Shown piece after piece: positions 37,501 to 45,958 of a stretch of 64,000 nt of DNA. How positions within the stretch are numbered: position 1 is the stretch's first letter; the number at the start of each line of letters is the position of its first letter. The position numbers were made by a program, and so were the translations under genes. This DNA comes from Microbulbifer variabilis (lineage in GTDB: Bacteria > Pseudomonadota > Gammaproteobacteria > Pseudomonadales > Cellvibrionaceae). The notes under the pieces are model-generated. The model had not been told where the DNA came from, did no database searches, and saw only the letters and a program-made list of their open reading frames with translations. The stretch spans positions 4,186,501-4,250,500 of the forward strand of contig NZ_CP092418.1 in NCBI RefSeq assembly GCF_023716485.1. The letters run 5' to 3'.

Positions 37501-39908
37501 TCAGGCAATGCAATATAAGTGCTGAGCGCCGCAGACGGTAAATAACGGATTCTAACTAATGGGAAATTCAGGTCTTCAATATTTAGCAGGGAGCGATTTT
37601 GTGTCGTGTGTGCCAGAGCACGCTCGATAGAAAATTCTGCAGTGGCAATATCAAAGCCTCCGCGCCAAGCAATGCGAAGAGGCTGTTGTTGGCGCAAGTC
37701 ACGAAAGTCAAAGCAAGTGGGCATTTTCTCAAGCGGCAGGGAATCCCGGTAAATTAACCGTGCCCAAGAATCTGGTAAGCAACCATCTAAGCGCTGCAAA
37801 CTGGCATTTTCCAATTTGAAGTTTGGCGCATTGACACTGGCCATTTGGTTACTGGCTTGAGGCCCCTGTTCCTCTAGATTGCCCTTCTCCGTACCATAAT
37901 CCGCCTCTATCGGGCCGATACTTGATGCCATGGCGCTGGCAGCCCAGGGATCTTCAACGGCTTCGCGGCGAAAATATCCGCTGCCGTTGGCCATTTTCTG
38001 TAGTAAAAGCCCTTTATTACCGCTGGGACTATCTCCCAACATAAGTCGTTGCACCCTCAATTTGCCAAAAATGGCATACCCATCCTCACCTGGTTGCCAG
38101 GCAAAATTACCTCGTCCCTTAAGACTGCTGAGCTGGGCACACAAGGGCCCCAAGCCCTCAGGCAGCAAGCCACGCGATAAGCAGCCAGACAAGGATTCCA
38201 GGGAAAAATCCTGAATTGAGTAAGGTGTATCCGATGCTAAAGTGTCGATACCCTCCCACTTTAATTGACGCAGTCGCAGCCTCTCTTCTGCCAATCCCTC
38301 TAGCTGCATCTGTCCCAGATACATTGGCCCACTAGCAGCTCCCCATGGAATCGACTTTGACTGCGAACCAAAACGCAGCGCCACTTTTTCCTCTCCACGC
38401 AAGCCCACCAAGCGCACGCAGTGATCGGGTTTACCCCACAATTCACCGGGCACACAGCCGCTGGCACTATTCACCGACAAACTGCCCACTGAGAGAATTC
38501 GGCTGGCCTTATCAAACTCCAGTGGACCCAGCCGGGCTTGCTGTGCTGTCAGAGGCTGCCTGTGGGGCTGAGCGACATCCACATAGCGCACCTGTTGGGC
38601 GCGACTGGGACCGGTAACTATTTTGAGCGGTTGATTCCAGTCAAACTTGGTAGGACCGGGGAGATTCAGGGTGGTGGCTCGCACACAAAAGTGGTGTTTG
38701 GCATCGCGCAAGTACTGTGGACACCAATCGAAGGCGGTAGCGCCTGCACGACGCCAGCGCAACCGTTTAATCGGGCGAACATAATCAAAATCGCGGATAG
38801 TAATGGTTTCTGCGCGCCAGTCCTGCCAACGCTGATCGCTGCGCCGTAATATAACGCCTTCGCCATTGGCACGGCGCCACTGCGCCATAGCGACACGACC
38901 AAAATCAAACTTTAAATCCCCTGCAGCTTTCAAACGGCGCGCTGCGGCGCAGTGACCGATCAGGCGCTGTAATCCGTGAATCGCATCGGCCCACTGTTGT
39001 GGCGGGCAACTGGAAAAAAATTCGGCGTGGAAGGCATCCGCTTCGGTGCGCAAACTAGGCCAACGAAAATCCCCTGACTTCATCTGCAGATGCGCCAAAG
39101 TCGTGTTATATCGCGCAGACTTTCTCTCTCTGGCTAATAATTCGTGTAATTCAATCCCAGCAGCGGCAATATCAACTTTTAGGGGAACGTTTCCTTTGCG
39201 CCACAGCCCCAGGGTGAAATCCCGCGCTCTTATATCGCCAATGTAAACGCAGGAGGCTGTAGACCAGATGGGCTTGTGTAAATAGCAGAGTTCGCTATTA
39301 CGAATTCGTGCTCGCTCGATTGCCAGCTTAAAATCCCTATCCTTGCGCTCAACCTGTGCCAAATCCCAGCCGCCCACCTCCCATTCTCTGCGCCATTCTC
39401 CCGGCACAGATTGCAGATCCATATAGGCGCCACTAATAGAGACTCGAGGCAGATTGGCGCGACCACGCAGCAACTGCCACCAACTGTAATCCAGCAGAAT
39501 TTCCTGGGCGGAAAACCCTCTCCCTTCGCGGTTGATTGCACGCGCATCCACAAGCAACAAGCTTAAATCCAGCAGAGACACTCGAAAGTGTTGCGCCTGA
39601 AAATCCAGTCCGCGTTCGGCCATCCATGTACTGGCCTTATCGCGTACCAAACCGGAAAGCACGAATGAAAAGCCTTCCAGCAATAATAATCCGCCAATCA
39701 ACCACCACAGCAGGTGATGAAAGCGGGCATTATGACGGGCAGGCTCTGTTGGCATTGGAAAAATCGCGCCGCGAAATGAGTTGAACGCAAGCTGCAACGA
39801 CAGCCAAGCCCATAAAGTAAAGACCAGCCCCACAGTTTTTTTTACCCTGGCGTCGCGATTCGCGATAATGAAGGCTGACGTCGTGTGATCAGTCTCGCCC
39901 CAACTCAC
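34578..39908 (-). CDS. Giant DUF748/AsmA-like envelope protein with cysteine-pair repeats
   Basis: 1,776 residues from the GTG at 39908. An N-terminal hydrophobic anchor (HLLWWLIGGLLLLEGFSFVL, about 65-85) precedes a very long periplasmic part. The last ~350 residues are typical DUF748: GDIQLGGTIDY, LNLALWLLKDGKGNVKFGMPVTGN and IDFAPGSAELS, the last an OmpA-like peptidoglycan-binding end. Proteins of this group (AsmA-like, DUF748) are envelope proteins with long beta-rich domains; some relatives bridge the two membranes. Unusual here are about eleven repeats of ~92 residues between the anchor and the DUF748 part. The start is uncertain: ATG 39755 gives a 1,725-residue protein that begins nearer the anchor, and neither start has a good ribosome-binding site. 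It is divergent from the SelD-fusion gene. Confidence 0.82.
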   Translation of the reverse strand: MSWGETDHTTSAFIIANRDARVKKTVGLVFTLWAWLSLQLAFNSFRGAIFPMPTEPARHNARFHHLLWWLIGGLLLLEGFSFVLSGLVRDKASTWMAERGLDFQAQHFRVSLLDLSLLLVDARAINREGRGFSAQEILLDYSWWQLLRGRANLPRVSISGAYMDLQSVPGEWRREWEVGGWDLAQVERKDRDFKLAIERARIRNSELCYLHKPIWSTASCVYIGDIRARDFTLGLWRKGNVPLKVDIAAAGIELHELLARERKSARYNTTLAHLQMKSGDFRWPSLRTEADAFHAEFFSSCPPQQWADAIHGLQRLIGHCAAARRLKAAGDLKFDFGRVAMAQWRRANGEGVILRRSDQRWQDWRAETITIRDFDYVRPIKRLRWRRAGATAFDWCPQYLRDAKHHFCVRATTLNLPGPTKFDWNQPLKIVTGPSRAQQVRYVDVAQPHRQPLTAQQARLGPLEFDKASRILSVGSLSVNSASGCVPGELWGKPDHCVRLVGLRGEEKVALRFGSQSKSIPWGAASGPMYLGQMQLEGLAEERLRLRQLKWEGIDTLASDTPYSIQDFSLESLSGCLSRGLLPEGLGPLCAQLSSLKGRGNFAWQPGEDGYAIFGKLRVQRLMLGDSPSGNKGLLLQKMANGSGYFRREAVEDPWAASAMASSIGPIEADYGTEKGNLEEQGPQASNQMASVNAPNFKLENASLQRLDGCLPDSWARLIYRDSLPLEKMPTCFDFRDLRQQQPLRIAWRGGFDIATAEFSIERALAHTTQNRSLLNIEDLNFPLVRIRYLPSAALSTYIALPESALEILDICLPDIAVLSDIHIRCMDLQKLHLGEAFHLEFGRQQASANLNDSSIAQIQLLEMDGIAALDIQQLSLPELEFLWSRNGAATSEIKFDKLSAESLLACLPQRQGIMGKLPHCIYSRDLHSINSSGVSLGMTEFTRAASAEPIWQFAKLDIPRIYFSPGSIDLYDLTIDNILVCGLQRLFPSEIDRANLADCIETPQIKFTGNPISIGFESSIDRISSGAVYTGPIAFWQKGRDFLQAGLQQLSWRGVNWNGGKDFSVADLKILNTRVCLPDSGKIVTIERLERSRAGDTRSCYGVDELYMPGLQRVSLSRPFTLEGSLHLAGLSIPRKNTEPIKIPKFQLDNISFEGEALVRVQGASGCLPAGLLKDKNIAPCYQLSQLRLGGMESLQEATGRIFLLRDISVAEIQMHEKGFTQALSFPLLKTQRLQVEQLRLEGRSLGVQQLRLLSIASCIPAGYFDQGIHCFKLGAVELDGNFNGVHGLTLPLFKVENIDLFSPRGELLVEGESIEISHFSLNSEEWYFAWGEAVHFHFFNRDPGVPEFERHSTIGDFRLLHIKGLSFHKRMELLTIDFIDFLRPRFILLRDEQGQFPVTWEIAELRGIPINQYLHRKKKHRPPLLYHIGDIHLRHGTFTWVDRKHEFRARLPVRDINLNLSDISNVGEHPPAVIVANGRPGGFGDIQLGGTIDYLGQKKWNADLTGYLANVNLIPATPYMAKLLGFKILQGQMDAVVNIHVYENQLNAFADVVLEKIKVRRVRKDDQLPVKKRFIPLNLALWLLKDGKGNVKFGMPVTGNIRDPKFSMEYVFSELLHKAIMDALFSYFTPYGIYLLAKLAWGRFMAKSFDSIDFAPGSAELSGLALAQLQQMVAVLHKHPDARPGVCGIANARDWNTMYPNSTIGLRGSRRFLSNFYRRPPIFLREEFEKLALERSRKVERYLIDAGIPAAELIPCAPDYMGRDFGDPRVEFSN
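36090..39012 (-). repeat. About eleven ~92-residue repeats with cysteine pairs inside the DUF748 protein
   Basis: Motifs of the form (S/D)(G/x)C(L/V/I)P...C occur at regular intervals: SSCPPQQW, FDWCPQYL, SGCVPGEL, SGCLSRGLL, DGCLPDSW, DICLPDIA, LACLPQRQ, LVCGLQRL, RVCLPDSG, SGCLPAGL and ASCIPAGY. Each is followed 12-26 residues later by a second cysteine. DNA spacing is about 230-290 bp, with one gap of ~415 bp. This is protein-level repetition; the DNA is diverged. Confidence 0.75.
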
Positions 39909-40013
39909 GCTGTCTAAAATTTATCCAGAAGTGAATTTGCACGGCGGGAGAATTTGGCTGGCGGGCAATGGCTTTACCCCAGCAACTGTTGCAGAAATCA
40001 GTAGTGAGCAAAA

Positions 40014-42299
40014 ATGCAGGAGCATCCTAACTACCAGGATATCGTTCTGGTCGGCGGTGGCCACACCCATGCCATTGTGTTGCAAATGTGGGCAATGAAC
40101 CCGCTGCCGGGTGCGCGCCTGACATTGGTTTCTCCACAAATCCAAACCGCCTATTCCGGCATGTTGCCGGGGATGGTAGCGGGCCACTATTCACTGGATG
40201 ACACCCATATCGATCTGGCGCGCCTGTGTCGCGCTGCAGGCGCTCGTTTTATTCAGGCCTGTGCCCACCATATCGACGTAAAGGCGCACACGGTATCCCT
40301 GCTCGGGCGTCCACCATTAGAGTACGACCTCTTGTCCCTGGATGTCGGTGCCACCCCGGTGCGTGAGCTGCCCGGCTCAGAATTGGCAATCCCCATCAAG
40401 CCTATCGGACATTTTTACAACTTCTGGCAAAAACTGCAGAGACATGTACAGAAAAATCGCACATCTCTGCGTCTGGGTATTGTCGGCGGCGGTGCCGGTG
40501 GTTGCGAACTGGCCATGGCAATGGCTCATAGCCTGGAGGAGCAGATCTATTCCGGGCGCGTACAAATACACCTGATACACGGAGCTGATGAAATCCCCCA
40601 AGGCTATCCTTTCCTCGCGCGAAAACTAGTGGCCCGTGAGCTCGATAGCCTCGGCGTAGAGATACATCACAACTGGCCGGTATCAGAAATTACTGAGCAG
40701 GGCGTACGCAGCAACAATGGCGAGTTACTCAACCTGGATCAGGTGCTGCTCTCAACCAACGCCTGTGCTCCCCCCTGGCTGGCGGATTCCCAGCTAGCTC
40801 TGGACGATAAAGGCTTCGTAGTAGTAGACCGTAAACTGCGTGCCCAGGGACATCAGGAAATCTTTGCCGCCGGTGACGTGGCCAGTTTTTCCGCCGGGCC
40901 ACTGCCCAAGGCTGGTGTCTACGCAGTGCGGCAAGGGCCGGTGCTGTTTCACAATCTGCGCGCCACTCTCACCGGACAGCTATTGAAAAATTACCGACCG
41001 CAAAAGCGCTTTCTGAGCCTGTTGGCCTGTGGCGGCAAGCGCGCGGTTGCGGTGCGCAATGGACTTGCCGCAGTGGGAGCCCCCCTGTGGCGCTGGAAAG
41101 ACCATATTGATCGCAACTTTATGCAGCGCTTTAGCGATCTGTCCATCAGCATGGAAGAGATGCCGAGCGCCCAACCTCGCGAGATACTCAACCAGCGCCA
41201 GGGCATCTCTCTGGCGAGCATGCGCTGCAATGGCTGCGGTGCCAAGGTAGGCCCTGAAGTACTACGCGGCGCCCTGGCCAAGCTTCCCATACAGCAATCT
41301 GAGTACCTACTGCGCGGACTTGGAGATGATGCCGCCGTGATGGACCTGCCCGCCTCGCAATTATTGGTGCAGAGTTCCGACCAACTGCGCGCCCCGGTTG
41401 CAGACCCCTGGCTGTTCGGGCGACTTGCCGCTTTGCACGCACTCTCTGACCTGTTCGCTATGCATGCCCGCCCGGTGAGTGCACAGGTATTGGCCACCCT
41501 GCCCACCGCGGCAGAAGAAATCACCCAACGGGACTTACAACAGCTGCTCGCCGGTACGATTTACGAACTCAACCGCCACCATTGCGTACTCTCCGGTGGC
41601 CACACTGCCGAAGGAGCGGAGATGCAGTTGGGCCTCACTGTGAACGGCCTGGCTGAGCGCGAGCAACTGCTGGAAAAATGTGGGGCTCACACAGGAGACT
41701 GTCTGATATTGAGTAAACCCTTGGGCATCGGCACCATTCTCGCCGCCGAGGGGATGGGGGAAGCCAAAGGTCGCTGGCTGCAAAAGGCATTGGAGACCAT
41801 GCTGCACAGCAATGCCGCCGCTTCCGGGGTTTTCGCCCAGCACGGCGCCCACGCTCTCACTGATGTCACGGGCTTTGGTTTACTCGGCCACTTATTGGAA
41901 ATGCTGAAACCCGATGGGCTCAGTGCCACTCTAATCGCCGAGCCGCTGCCACTGATTCCCGGCGCCCGTCAGTGCATTGAGCGCGGCTGGTTATCCAGCC
42001 TACAACCGCAGAACGCCAGTGCCTATTCCTTTGTGGAAAACCCCCGGGAGTGGCAATCCCTACCACACTGGGCGCTACTCACTGATCCACAGACCTGTGG
42101 TGGCCTGCTCGCCGCTGTTCCTGCCAGTAAGGCTGAAGCCTGCGTTCGCGCCCTACTACAGAGTGGCTGCAGCCAGGCCGCCATCATCGGAGTGATCAAC
42201 ACTAGGGGCAACCCCCAGCCAAAGATACGCCTGCGTCGGGATGGCCACTGGCGGCAGTTAATCACTCACAATAGCGAGGCGGAACACAGCCAAGTGTAA
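40014..42299 (+). CDS. selD: FAD-dependent oxidoreductase-selenide, water dikinase fusion (SelD)
   Basis: 761 residues. Residues 1 to ~375 are a pyridine nucleotide-disulfide/NDH-2-like oxidoreductase: FAD motif IVLVGGGHTHA (about 10-20), NAD motif GIVGGGAGGCELA, and FAAGDVAS. Residues ~400-750 are SelD, which makes selenophosphate from selenide and ATP. C408 and K411 (CNGCGAK) match the catalytic Cys-x-x-Lys of E. coli SelD, and the GLGDDAAV, SGGHTAEGAE and DVTGFGLLGH signatures are present. The active-site residue is Cys, not selenocysteine. Such fusions are known in several bacteria; the oxidoreductase half is thought to supply or sense reduced selenium, but that is not settled. MnmH at 49543 is the likely consumer of selenophosphate. 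No selA, selB or selC is in the window. The ribosome-binding site before ATG 40014 is weak. Confidence 0.93.
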   Translation: MQEHPNYQDIVLVGGGHTHAIVLQMWAMNPLPGARLTLVSPQIQTAYSGMLPGMVAGHYSLDDTHIDLARLCRAAGARFIQACAHHIDVKAHTVSLLGRPPLEYDLLSLDVGATPVRELPGSELAIPIKPIGHFYNFWQKLQRHVQKNRTSLRLGIVGGGAGGCELAMAMAHSLEEQIYSGRVQIHLIHGADEIPQGYPFLARKLVARELDSLGVEIHHNWPVSEITEQGVRSNNGELLNLDQVLLSTNACAPPWLADSQLALDDKGFVVVDRKLRAQGHQEIFAAGDVASFSAGPLPKAGVYAVRQGPVLFHNLRATLTGQLLKNYRPQKRFLSLLACGGKRAVAVRNGLAAVGAPLWRWKDHIDRNFMQRFSDLSISMEEMPSAQPREILNQRQGISLASMRCNGCGAKVGPEVLRGALAKLPIQQSEYLLRGLGDDAAVMDLPASQLLVQSSDQLRAPVADPWLFGRLAALHALSDLFAMHARPVSAQVLATLPTAAEEITQRDLQQLLAGTIYELNRHHCVLSGGHTAEGAEMQLGLTVNGLAEREQLLEKCGAHTGDCLILSKPLGIGTILAAEGMGEAKGRWLQKALETMLHSNAAASGVFAQHGAHALTDVTGFGLLGHLLEMLKPDGLSATLIAEPLPLIPGARQCIERGWLSSLQPQNASAYSFVENPREWQSLPHWALLTDPQTCGGLLAAVPASKAEACVRALLQSGCSQAAIIGVINTRGNPQPKIRLRRDGHWRQLITHNSEAEHSQV

Positions 42300-42469
42300 T
42301 CATTCCGCTTTTATTTCTATTTATCATCACTTGTTCGGGCCTGTTGATATCACTGCCAATGCGGAGGATACTGGCAGCAAAACAAGCGCCGCTAACCATG
42401 TATTGCGGCGATAGGTCTTCACAGATTGGGGAGTCGGCTTATTAGTAATCGACAGGAAGACCACCCACC

Positions 42470-43777
42470 ATGAAAAAAATTGTGATCATCGGCGGCGGCG
42501 CTAGTGGGCTACATCTAGCCACGCGGCTCGGGCACTATTTCAGTTTTACCCCGTTCATGGGAAAAAGACGCAACTCTCCCACAGCACAAATTACTCTGGT
42601 CGATAAGAATCGTACCCATATCTGGAAGCCCCTCCTCCATCAAGTTGCCGCTGGCGCATTAGACGCCAATATGGACGCCCTTAACTATCAAGTACACGCC
42701 CGCGCTAACGGCTATGAATTCCAGCTCGGCGCGCTACAGTCTCTCGACAGAAAGCGTCGAGTTGTCACTTTGGGGGCGGTGTTGGATGACGAGGGCCATG
42801 AGTTGGTGGCTTCTCGCGAACTGGAATACGATTATTTAGTTCTCTGTATCGGCAGCAAGAGCAACGATTTCCACACTCACGGCGTACGTGATCATTGCGT
42901 CTTTCTCGACAGCAGTGAGCAGGCACAGAAATTCCACCAGCAGCTTCTCAATCATTTTTTGCGCCTGGAAACCCACACTAAGAACAGCTTGCAGATTGCT
43001 ATAGTTGGTGGCGGCGCTACCGGAGTGGAGTTGTCGGCAGAGCTGGTGGATGCAAGCAAGCAGATGGGCAACTATGGGCGAATCAGCTCGGACGCTATTG
43101 ATATCACCGTAGTAGAAGCCGGACCGCACCTGCTGCCGGCCCTGCCGGCGCGCTTGGGCAATAACGCCGAGCGCGAACTGAGTAAAATGGGAGTGCGCGT
43201 ACTCACCGGTTGCAGTATCGCGAGTGCCAATCCCACGGGTCTCACCACCGGTGACGGCATGGAAATTCCCGCAGCGATTCGCGTCTGGGCCGCTGGGGTC
43301 AAGGCTCCCGATTTTCTCAACCGTCTCGATGGGCTCGCCACTAATCGCCTCAATCAAATAGAGGTGAAAACCACACTGCAAACTCAAACTGATCCAAGTA
43401 TTTTTGCCATGGGAGATTGTGCCAGTTGCGTCGATGGTGATGATCAGCGGGTACCGCCGCGCGCTCAAGCAGCACAACAGATGGCCAAACTCACCGCCTC
43501 CAATTTGATCGCTTTGATTGAGAACAAACCCCTGGAACATTTTTACTATCGGGATCGAGGCTCCCTGGTTTCACTGAGTAAATACACTGCGGTAGGAAAT
43601 TTGATGGGCACCCTGGTAAAAGGCAGTCTCACCATAGAAGGGCGTATTGCAGGTTTTGCCTACCGCTCACTCTATCGCATGCACCTGGCGGCAATCCACG
43701 GCTGGCCAAAGGCGATGTTGCTTTATCTCATTGGACAGGCCAACCGCGCGGTGAGCCCTCGTCTTAAATTACACTGA
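42470..43777 (+). CDS. ndh: Type II NADH dehydrogenase (NDH-2)
   Basis: 435 residues, the usual length. FAD-binding motif IVIIGGGASGLHLA (about 4-17), NAD-binding motif IAIVGGGATGVELSAEL (near 180) and the FAD-contacting FAMGDCAS near 310. NDH-2 oxidises NADH and reduces quinone at the inner face of the cytoplasmic membrane without pumping protons. The C-terminal part (YRSLYRMHLAAIHGW...LLYLIG) fits the amphipathic membrane-attachment region. AGGAAG lies about ten bases before the ATG. It follows the SelD fusion by 170 bp on the same strand; the oxidoreductase half of that fusion is a distant relative, which suggests an old shared origin but does not show a joint role. Confidence 0.9.
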   Translation: MKKIVIIGGGASGLHLATRLGHYFSFTPFMGKRRNSPTAQITLVDKNRTHIWKPLLHQVAAGALDANMDALNYQVHARANGYEFQLGALQSLDRKRRVVTLGAVLDDEGHELVASRELEYDYLVLCIGSKSNDFHTHGVRDHCVFLDSSEQAQKFHQQLLNHFLRLETHTKNSLQIAIVGGGATGVELSAELVDASKQMGNYGRISSDAIDITVVEAGPHLLPALPARLGNNAERELSKMGVRVLTGCSIASANPTGLTTGDGMEIPAAIRVWAAGVKAPDFLNRLDGLATNRLNQIEVKTTLQTQTDPSIFAMGDCASCVDGDDQRVPPRAQAAQQMAKLTASNLIALIENKPLEHFYYRDRGSLVSLSKYTAVGNLMGTLVKGSLTIEGRIAGFAYRSLYRMHLAAIHGWPKAMLLYLIGQANRAVSPRLKLH

Positions 43778-43806
43778 GGAAACCAAAAAAGTTATCTCAA
43801 TAAATT

Positions 43807-43828
43807 AAGCGGTCAATCTTGGCCGCTT
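43807..43828 (+). terminator. Stem-loop downstream of ndh
   Basis: AAGCGGTC pairs with GGCCGCTT (one G-U pair) round a six-base loop, 30 bases after the ndh stop, followed by TTAACTT. Moderate terminator candidate. Confidence 0.55.
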
Positions 43829-43981
43829 TAACTTGGCCATCTGATTTATGCCTATCAACCGTAATATTTTTCTTGCTCTACATAACTAAAGCTTTCAGGC
43901 TTTCGATAGAATATTGATCTCCGTAAACTGTCGAATATATTTCTATGCCCTAATCACAGCAGCTTGGCGAAATTATTTCCT

Positions 43982-44686
43982 ATGCAATATCAACGTATCG
44001 TGGTGCTGACCGGCGCCGGTATCTCCGCAGAATCTGGTATCCGTACTTTTCGCGGGGCCGACGGCCTATGGGAAAACCAACGTATCGAAGATGTCGCTAC
44101 CCCCGAAGCTTTTGAGCGCAATCCCCAGCTGGTACAGCGTTTTTACAACGAACGTCGTCAACATCTAATATCTGGAGATGTAGTACCCAACGCAGCTCAT
44201 CAGGCTTTGGCCGCACTGGAAAAAGAATTCACTGGGGAGTTTTTGTTGGTTACCCAAAATATCGATGACCTCCATGAGCGCGCCGGCAGTCATCATCTGA
44301 TCCATATGCATGGCGAACTGCTCAAAGCGCGCTGCAGCAGCAGCGGCCAGCTGTTTTCCCTGCGGGAGGATCTGTTGGTTAGCGATCACTGCAACTGTTG
44401 TGGACTATCAGGTACCTTGCGCCCCCATGTGGTGTGGTTTGGGGAAATGCCGCTGCAAATGGAGACGATTTACGAAGCCCTGAGCCAGTGCGACCTGTTT
44501 ATCAGTATTGGCACCTCCGGCAATGTCTATCCGGCTGCCGGATTTGTAGAATGTGCCAACCTGGCGGGAGCACACAGTGTGGAATTAAATTTAGAACCCA
44601 GCAGTGTGGGTGATGCTTTCACCGAGCACCGCTACGGACCGGCCTCGGCGATTGTTGGAGATTTTGTGCGCGAGCTGCTCGACTAG
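43982..44686 (+). CDS. cobB: NAD-dependent protein deacylase, sirtuin CobB
   Basis: About 234 residues, very like E. coli CobB. It has the NAD motif [19 protein letters not shown], the [13 protein letters not shown] motif and the catalytic histidine in HMHGEL. The Tyr and Arg in FYNERR are typical of class III sirtuins, which remove succinyl as well as acetyl groups. The zinc region is CSSSGQ...HCNCC; like E. coli CobB it lacks the second cysteine of the first pair, so this is not a defect. [13 protein letters not shown] and [12 protein letters not shown] complete the pattern. Start uncertain: ATG 43982 gives the natural [13 protein letters not shown] opening, while TTG 43964 adds six residues; neither has a clear ribosome-binding site. 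Confidence 0.93.
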   Translation: MQYQRIVVLTGAGISAESGIRTFRGADGLWENQRIEDVATPEAFERNPQLVQRFYNERRQHLISGDVVPNAAHQALAALEKEFTGEFLLVTQNIDDLHERAGSHHLIHMHGELLKARCSSSGQLFSLREDLLVSDHCNCCGLSGTLRPHVVWFGEMPLQMETIYEALSQCDLFISIGTSGNVYPAAGFVECANLAGAHSVELNLEPSSVGDAFTEHRYGPASAIVGDFVRELLD

Positions 44687-44705
44687 CGTATACACAACTA
44701 AGCGG

Positions 44706-45299
44706 CTACTGCGTTTGCGAAAGTTCAGCTACGTGATGTTGTCTGCTGTCCTTACCGTAGCGTTGTAACAGAGTGGTTACCTGGCCTCGATCACGAATAA
44801 CAATATAGAGGCGATCGTATTCATTGGATTCTCTAATTGGAGCACCTTGTTCCCCTCCGAGAAGGGCCACCATTTCCGGCGTAGTATTACTATGCCCAAC
44901 GACCAAGATTCGATCGCCGGCCTGGTCCAAATCCACGGCAAACTCTTTTAATTTACGGTAATCATAGCTTTGTACCGGCAAACCTCGCTGTTCAGCCAAT
45001 GGGCGGGCAGTTTCCCTGGTGCGAGTAAAATCGGTGCTGTATACCGCATCAATTTCCACACCTTTGAGTATCCGCGCCAACTGCTCGGCACGGGCCTTGC
45101 CAGCTTTTGCTAGTTGTGGATCTTTGCCAGCATTAGGCCCCAGCTCCTTTTCCCCATGGCGCACCAAATAAATAACCTGGCTATTGGTCTGGCTATTGGT
45201 CTGGCTATTGGTATTTGATGTCGCGCTTTCCGCCCAAGTATTGACCCAAGGCGAACTTATAAAGCCAATGATTAGCAGACTGGTAATTCGGGTAAACAC
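44706..45299 (-). CDS. Secreted histidine phosphatase family protein (SixA-like)
   Basis: 197 residues from a GTG start. A signal peptide (about 1-24, ...PWVNTWA) leads into a short N-S-Q-T repeat and then a histidine phosphatase domain. The phosphorylated histidine lies in YLVRHGEKE, a later catalytic arginine in STDFTRTRETA, and the second histidine in VVGHSNTTPE. Small members of this superfamily include SixA and various periplasmic phosphatases. The signal peptide places this one outside the cytoplasm, so a cytoplasmic SixA role is unlikely; the substrate is unknown. It converges on cobB (20 bp between stops). Confidence 0.85.
   Translation of the reverse strand: MFTRITSLLIIGFISSPWVNTWAESATSNTNSQTNSQTNSQVIYLVRHGEKELGPNAGKDPQLAKAGKARAEQLARILKGVEIDAVYSTDFTRTRETARPLAEQRGLPVQSYDYRKLKEFAVDLDQAGDRILVVGHSNTTPEMVALLGGEQGAPIRESNEYDRLYIVIRDRGQVTTLLQRYGKDSRQHHVAELSQTQ
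45181..45212. repeat. 12-bp in-frame tandem repeat in the histidine phosphatase gene
   Basis: CTATTGGTCTGG occurs twice in full and once in part. It encodes NSQT repeats in the linker after the signal peptide. Being a multiple of three, copy-number change would alter linker length without shifting the frame. Confidence 0.85.
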
Positions 45300-45432
45300 A
45301 AGAAGATACTCTCAATCCAATAGTGGTTGGAGGTTATGCAAAGGATATAGGGGCAGTAAACCCATATTCGATGAAATACAGGAGAATGCGTTTAAATTTT
45401 TAAGAAATGTAAAGAATACCCTGGTGGAGATT

Positions 45433-45461
45433 ATCCAGCACCGGTATTACCGATGCTGGAT
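45433..45461 (-). terminator. Stem-loop downstream of the MvaT-like gene
   Basis: ATCCAGCA pairs with TGCTGGAT, with inner pairs CGGT/ACCG: a strong hairpin 17 bases after the stop. No T run follows on either strand, so it may be a 3'-end protecting structure rather than a factor-independent terminator. Confidence 0.5.
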
Positions 45462-45478
45462 AGGAAACCTGAGCAGAA

Positions 45479-45958
45479 TTAGATCTTCCACTCTTTAACG
45501 GTTTCCAGACCGTATTCATCGATCCACTGGCTCAGCGCTTTAGGGTTGCGCTTTTTCTTCTCTACAGTGGCACCGGTATACGGATTACGGTAGTGACCGG
45601 TTTCCAGCTTGGGCTCTGCAGACTTGCTCGCAGTAGCTGCAGCACGGCGGCCGCGACGGGGGCTATCACCCTCTTTTTTCAGGTGACGGGCAACGCGAGA
45701 CTTAAGAGTCTGTACGTAGTCAGGAGCGTCTTCATCATTCAGCTGGTCTACCAGCCACTCAACGACCTGGCGGCCACGTGCAACGAAGAATTCCTCTTCT
45801 TCCATCTGATATTCGGCAGCCAGATTAACCAGTGCCTTATCAAACGCGATAACGCCATCTTTTTTGCGTTCTGCCTGAGCCATTTGCTCCTGCAGTTCTT
45901 CGATTCTTGCCTGATGCTCGGCAATTTGCTGTTCGAGTTGTTCGTATTCCTGGAACAT
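45479..45958 (-). CDS. MvaT/H-NS-type nucleoid-associated protein
   Basis: 159 residues. The N-terminal ~60 residues are a coiled-coil oligomerisation region (EQLEQQIAEHQARIEELQEQ). A charged linker (RRGRRAAATASKS) follows, then a C-terminal DNA-binding part, YRNPYTGATVEKKKRNPKAL...WIDEYGLETVKEW. That end resembles the MvaT family of pseudomonads (YRNPHTGEV...LKEWK-KYG) more than enteric H-NS. Such proteins bind AT-rich DNA and silence acquired genes, making this a reasonable candidate to control the AT-rich toxin array 13 kb away (inference). GAGG lies eight bases before the ATG. Confidence 0.82.
   Translation of the reverse strand: MFQEYEQLEQQIAEHQARIEELQEQMAQAERKKDGVIAFDKALVNLAAEYQMEEEEFFVARGRQVVEWLVDQLNDEDAPDYVQTLKSRVARHLKKEGDSPRRGRRAAATASKSAEPKLETGHYRNPYTGATVEKKKRNPKALSQWIDEYGLETVKEWKI

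Noticed and set aside
42836..43540. Minus-strand frame of 234 codons inside ndh
   Set aside because: Lies wholly inside a clear NDH-2 gene on the other strand and has no recognisable motif.
43982..44686. Defective zinc site in CobB (CSSSGQ in place of a Cys pair)
   Set aside because: E. coli CobB has the same arrangement, so it is normal for this subgroup.
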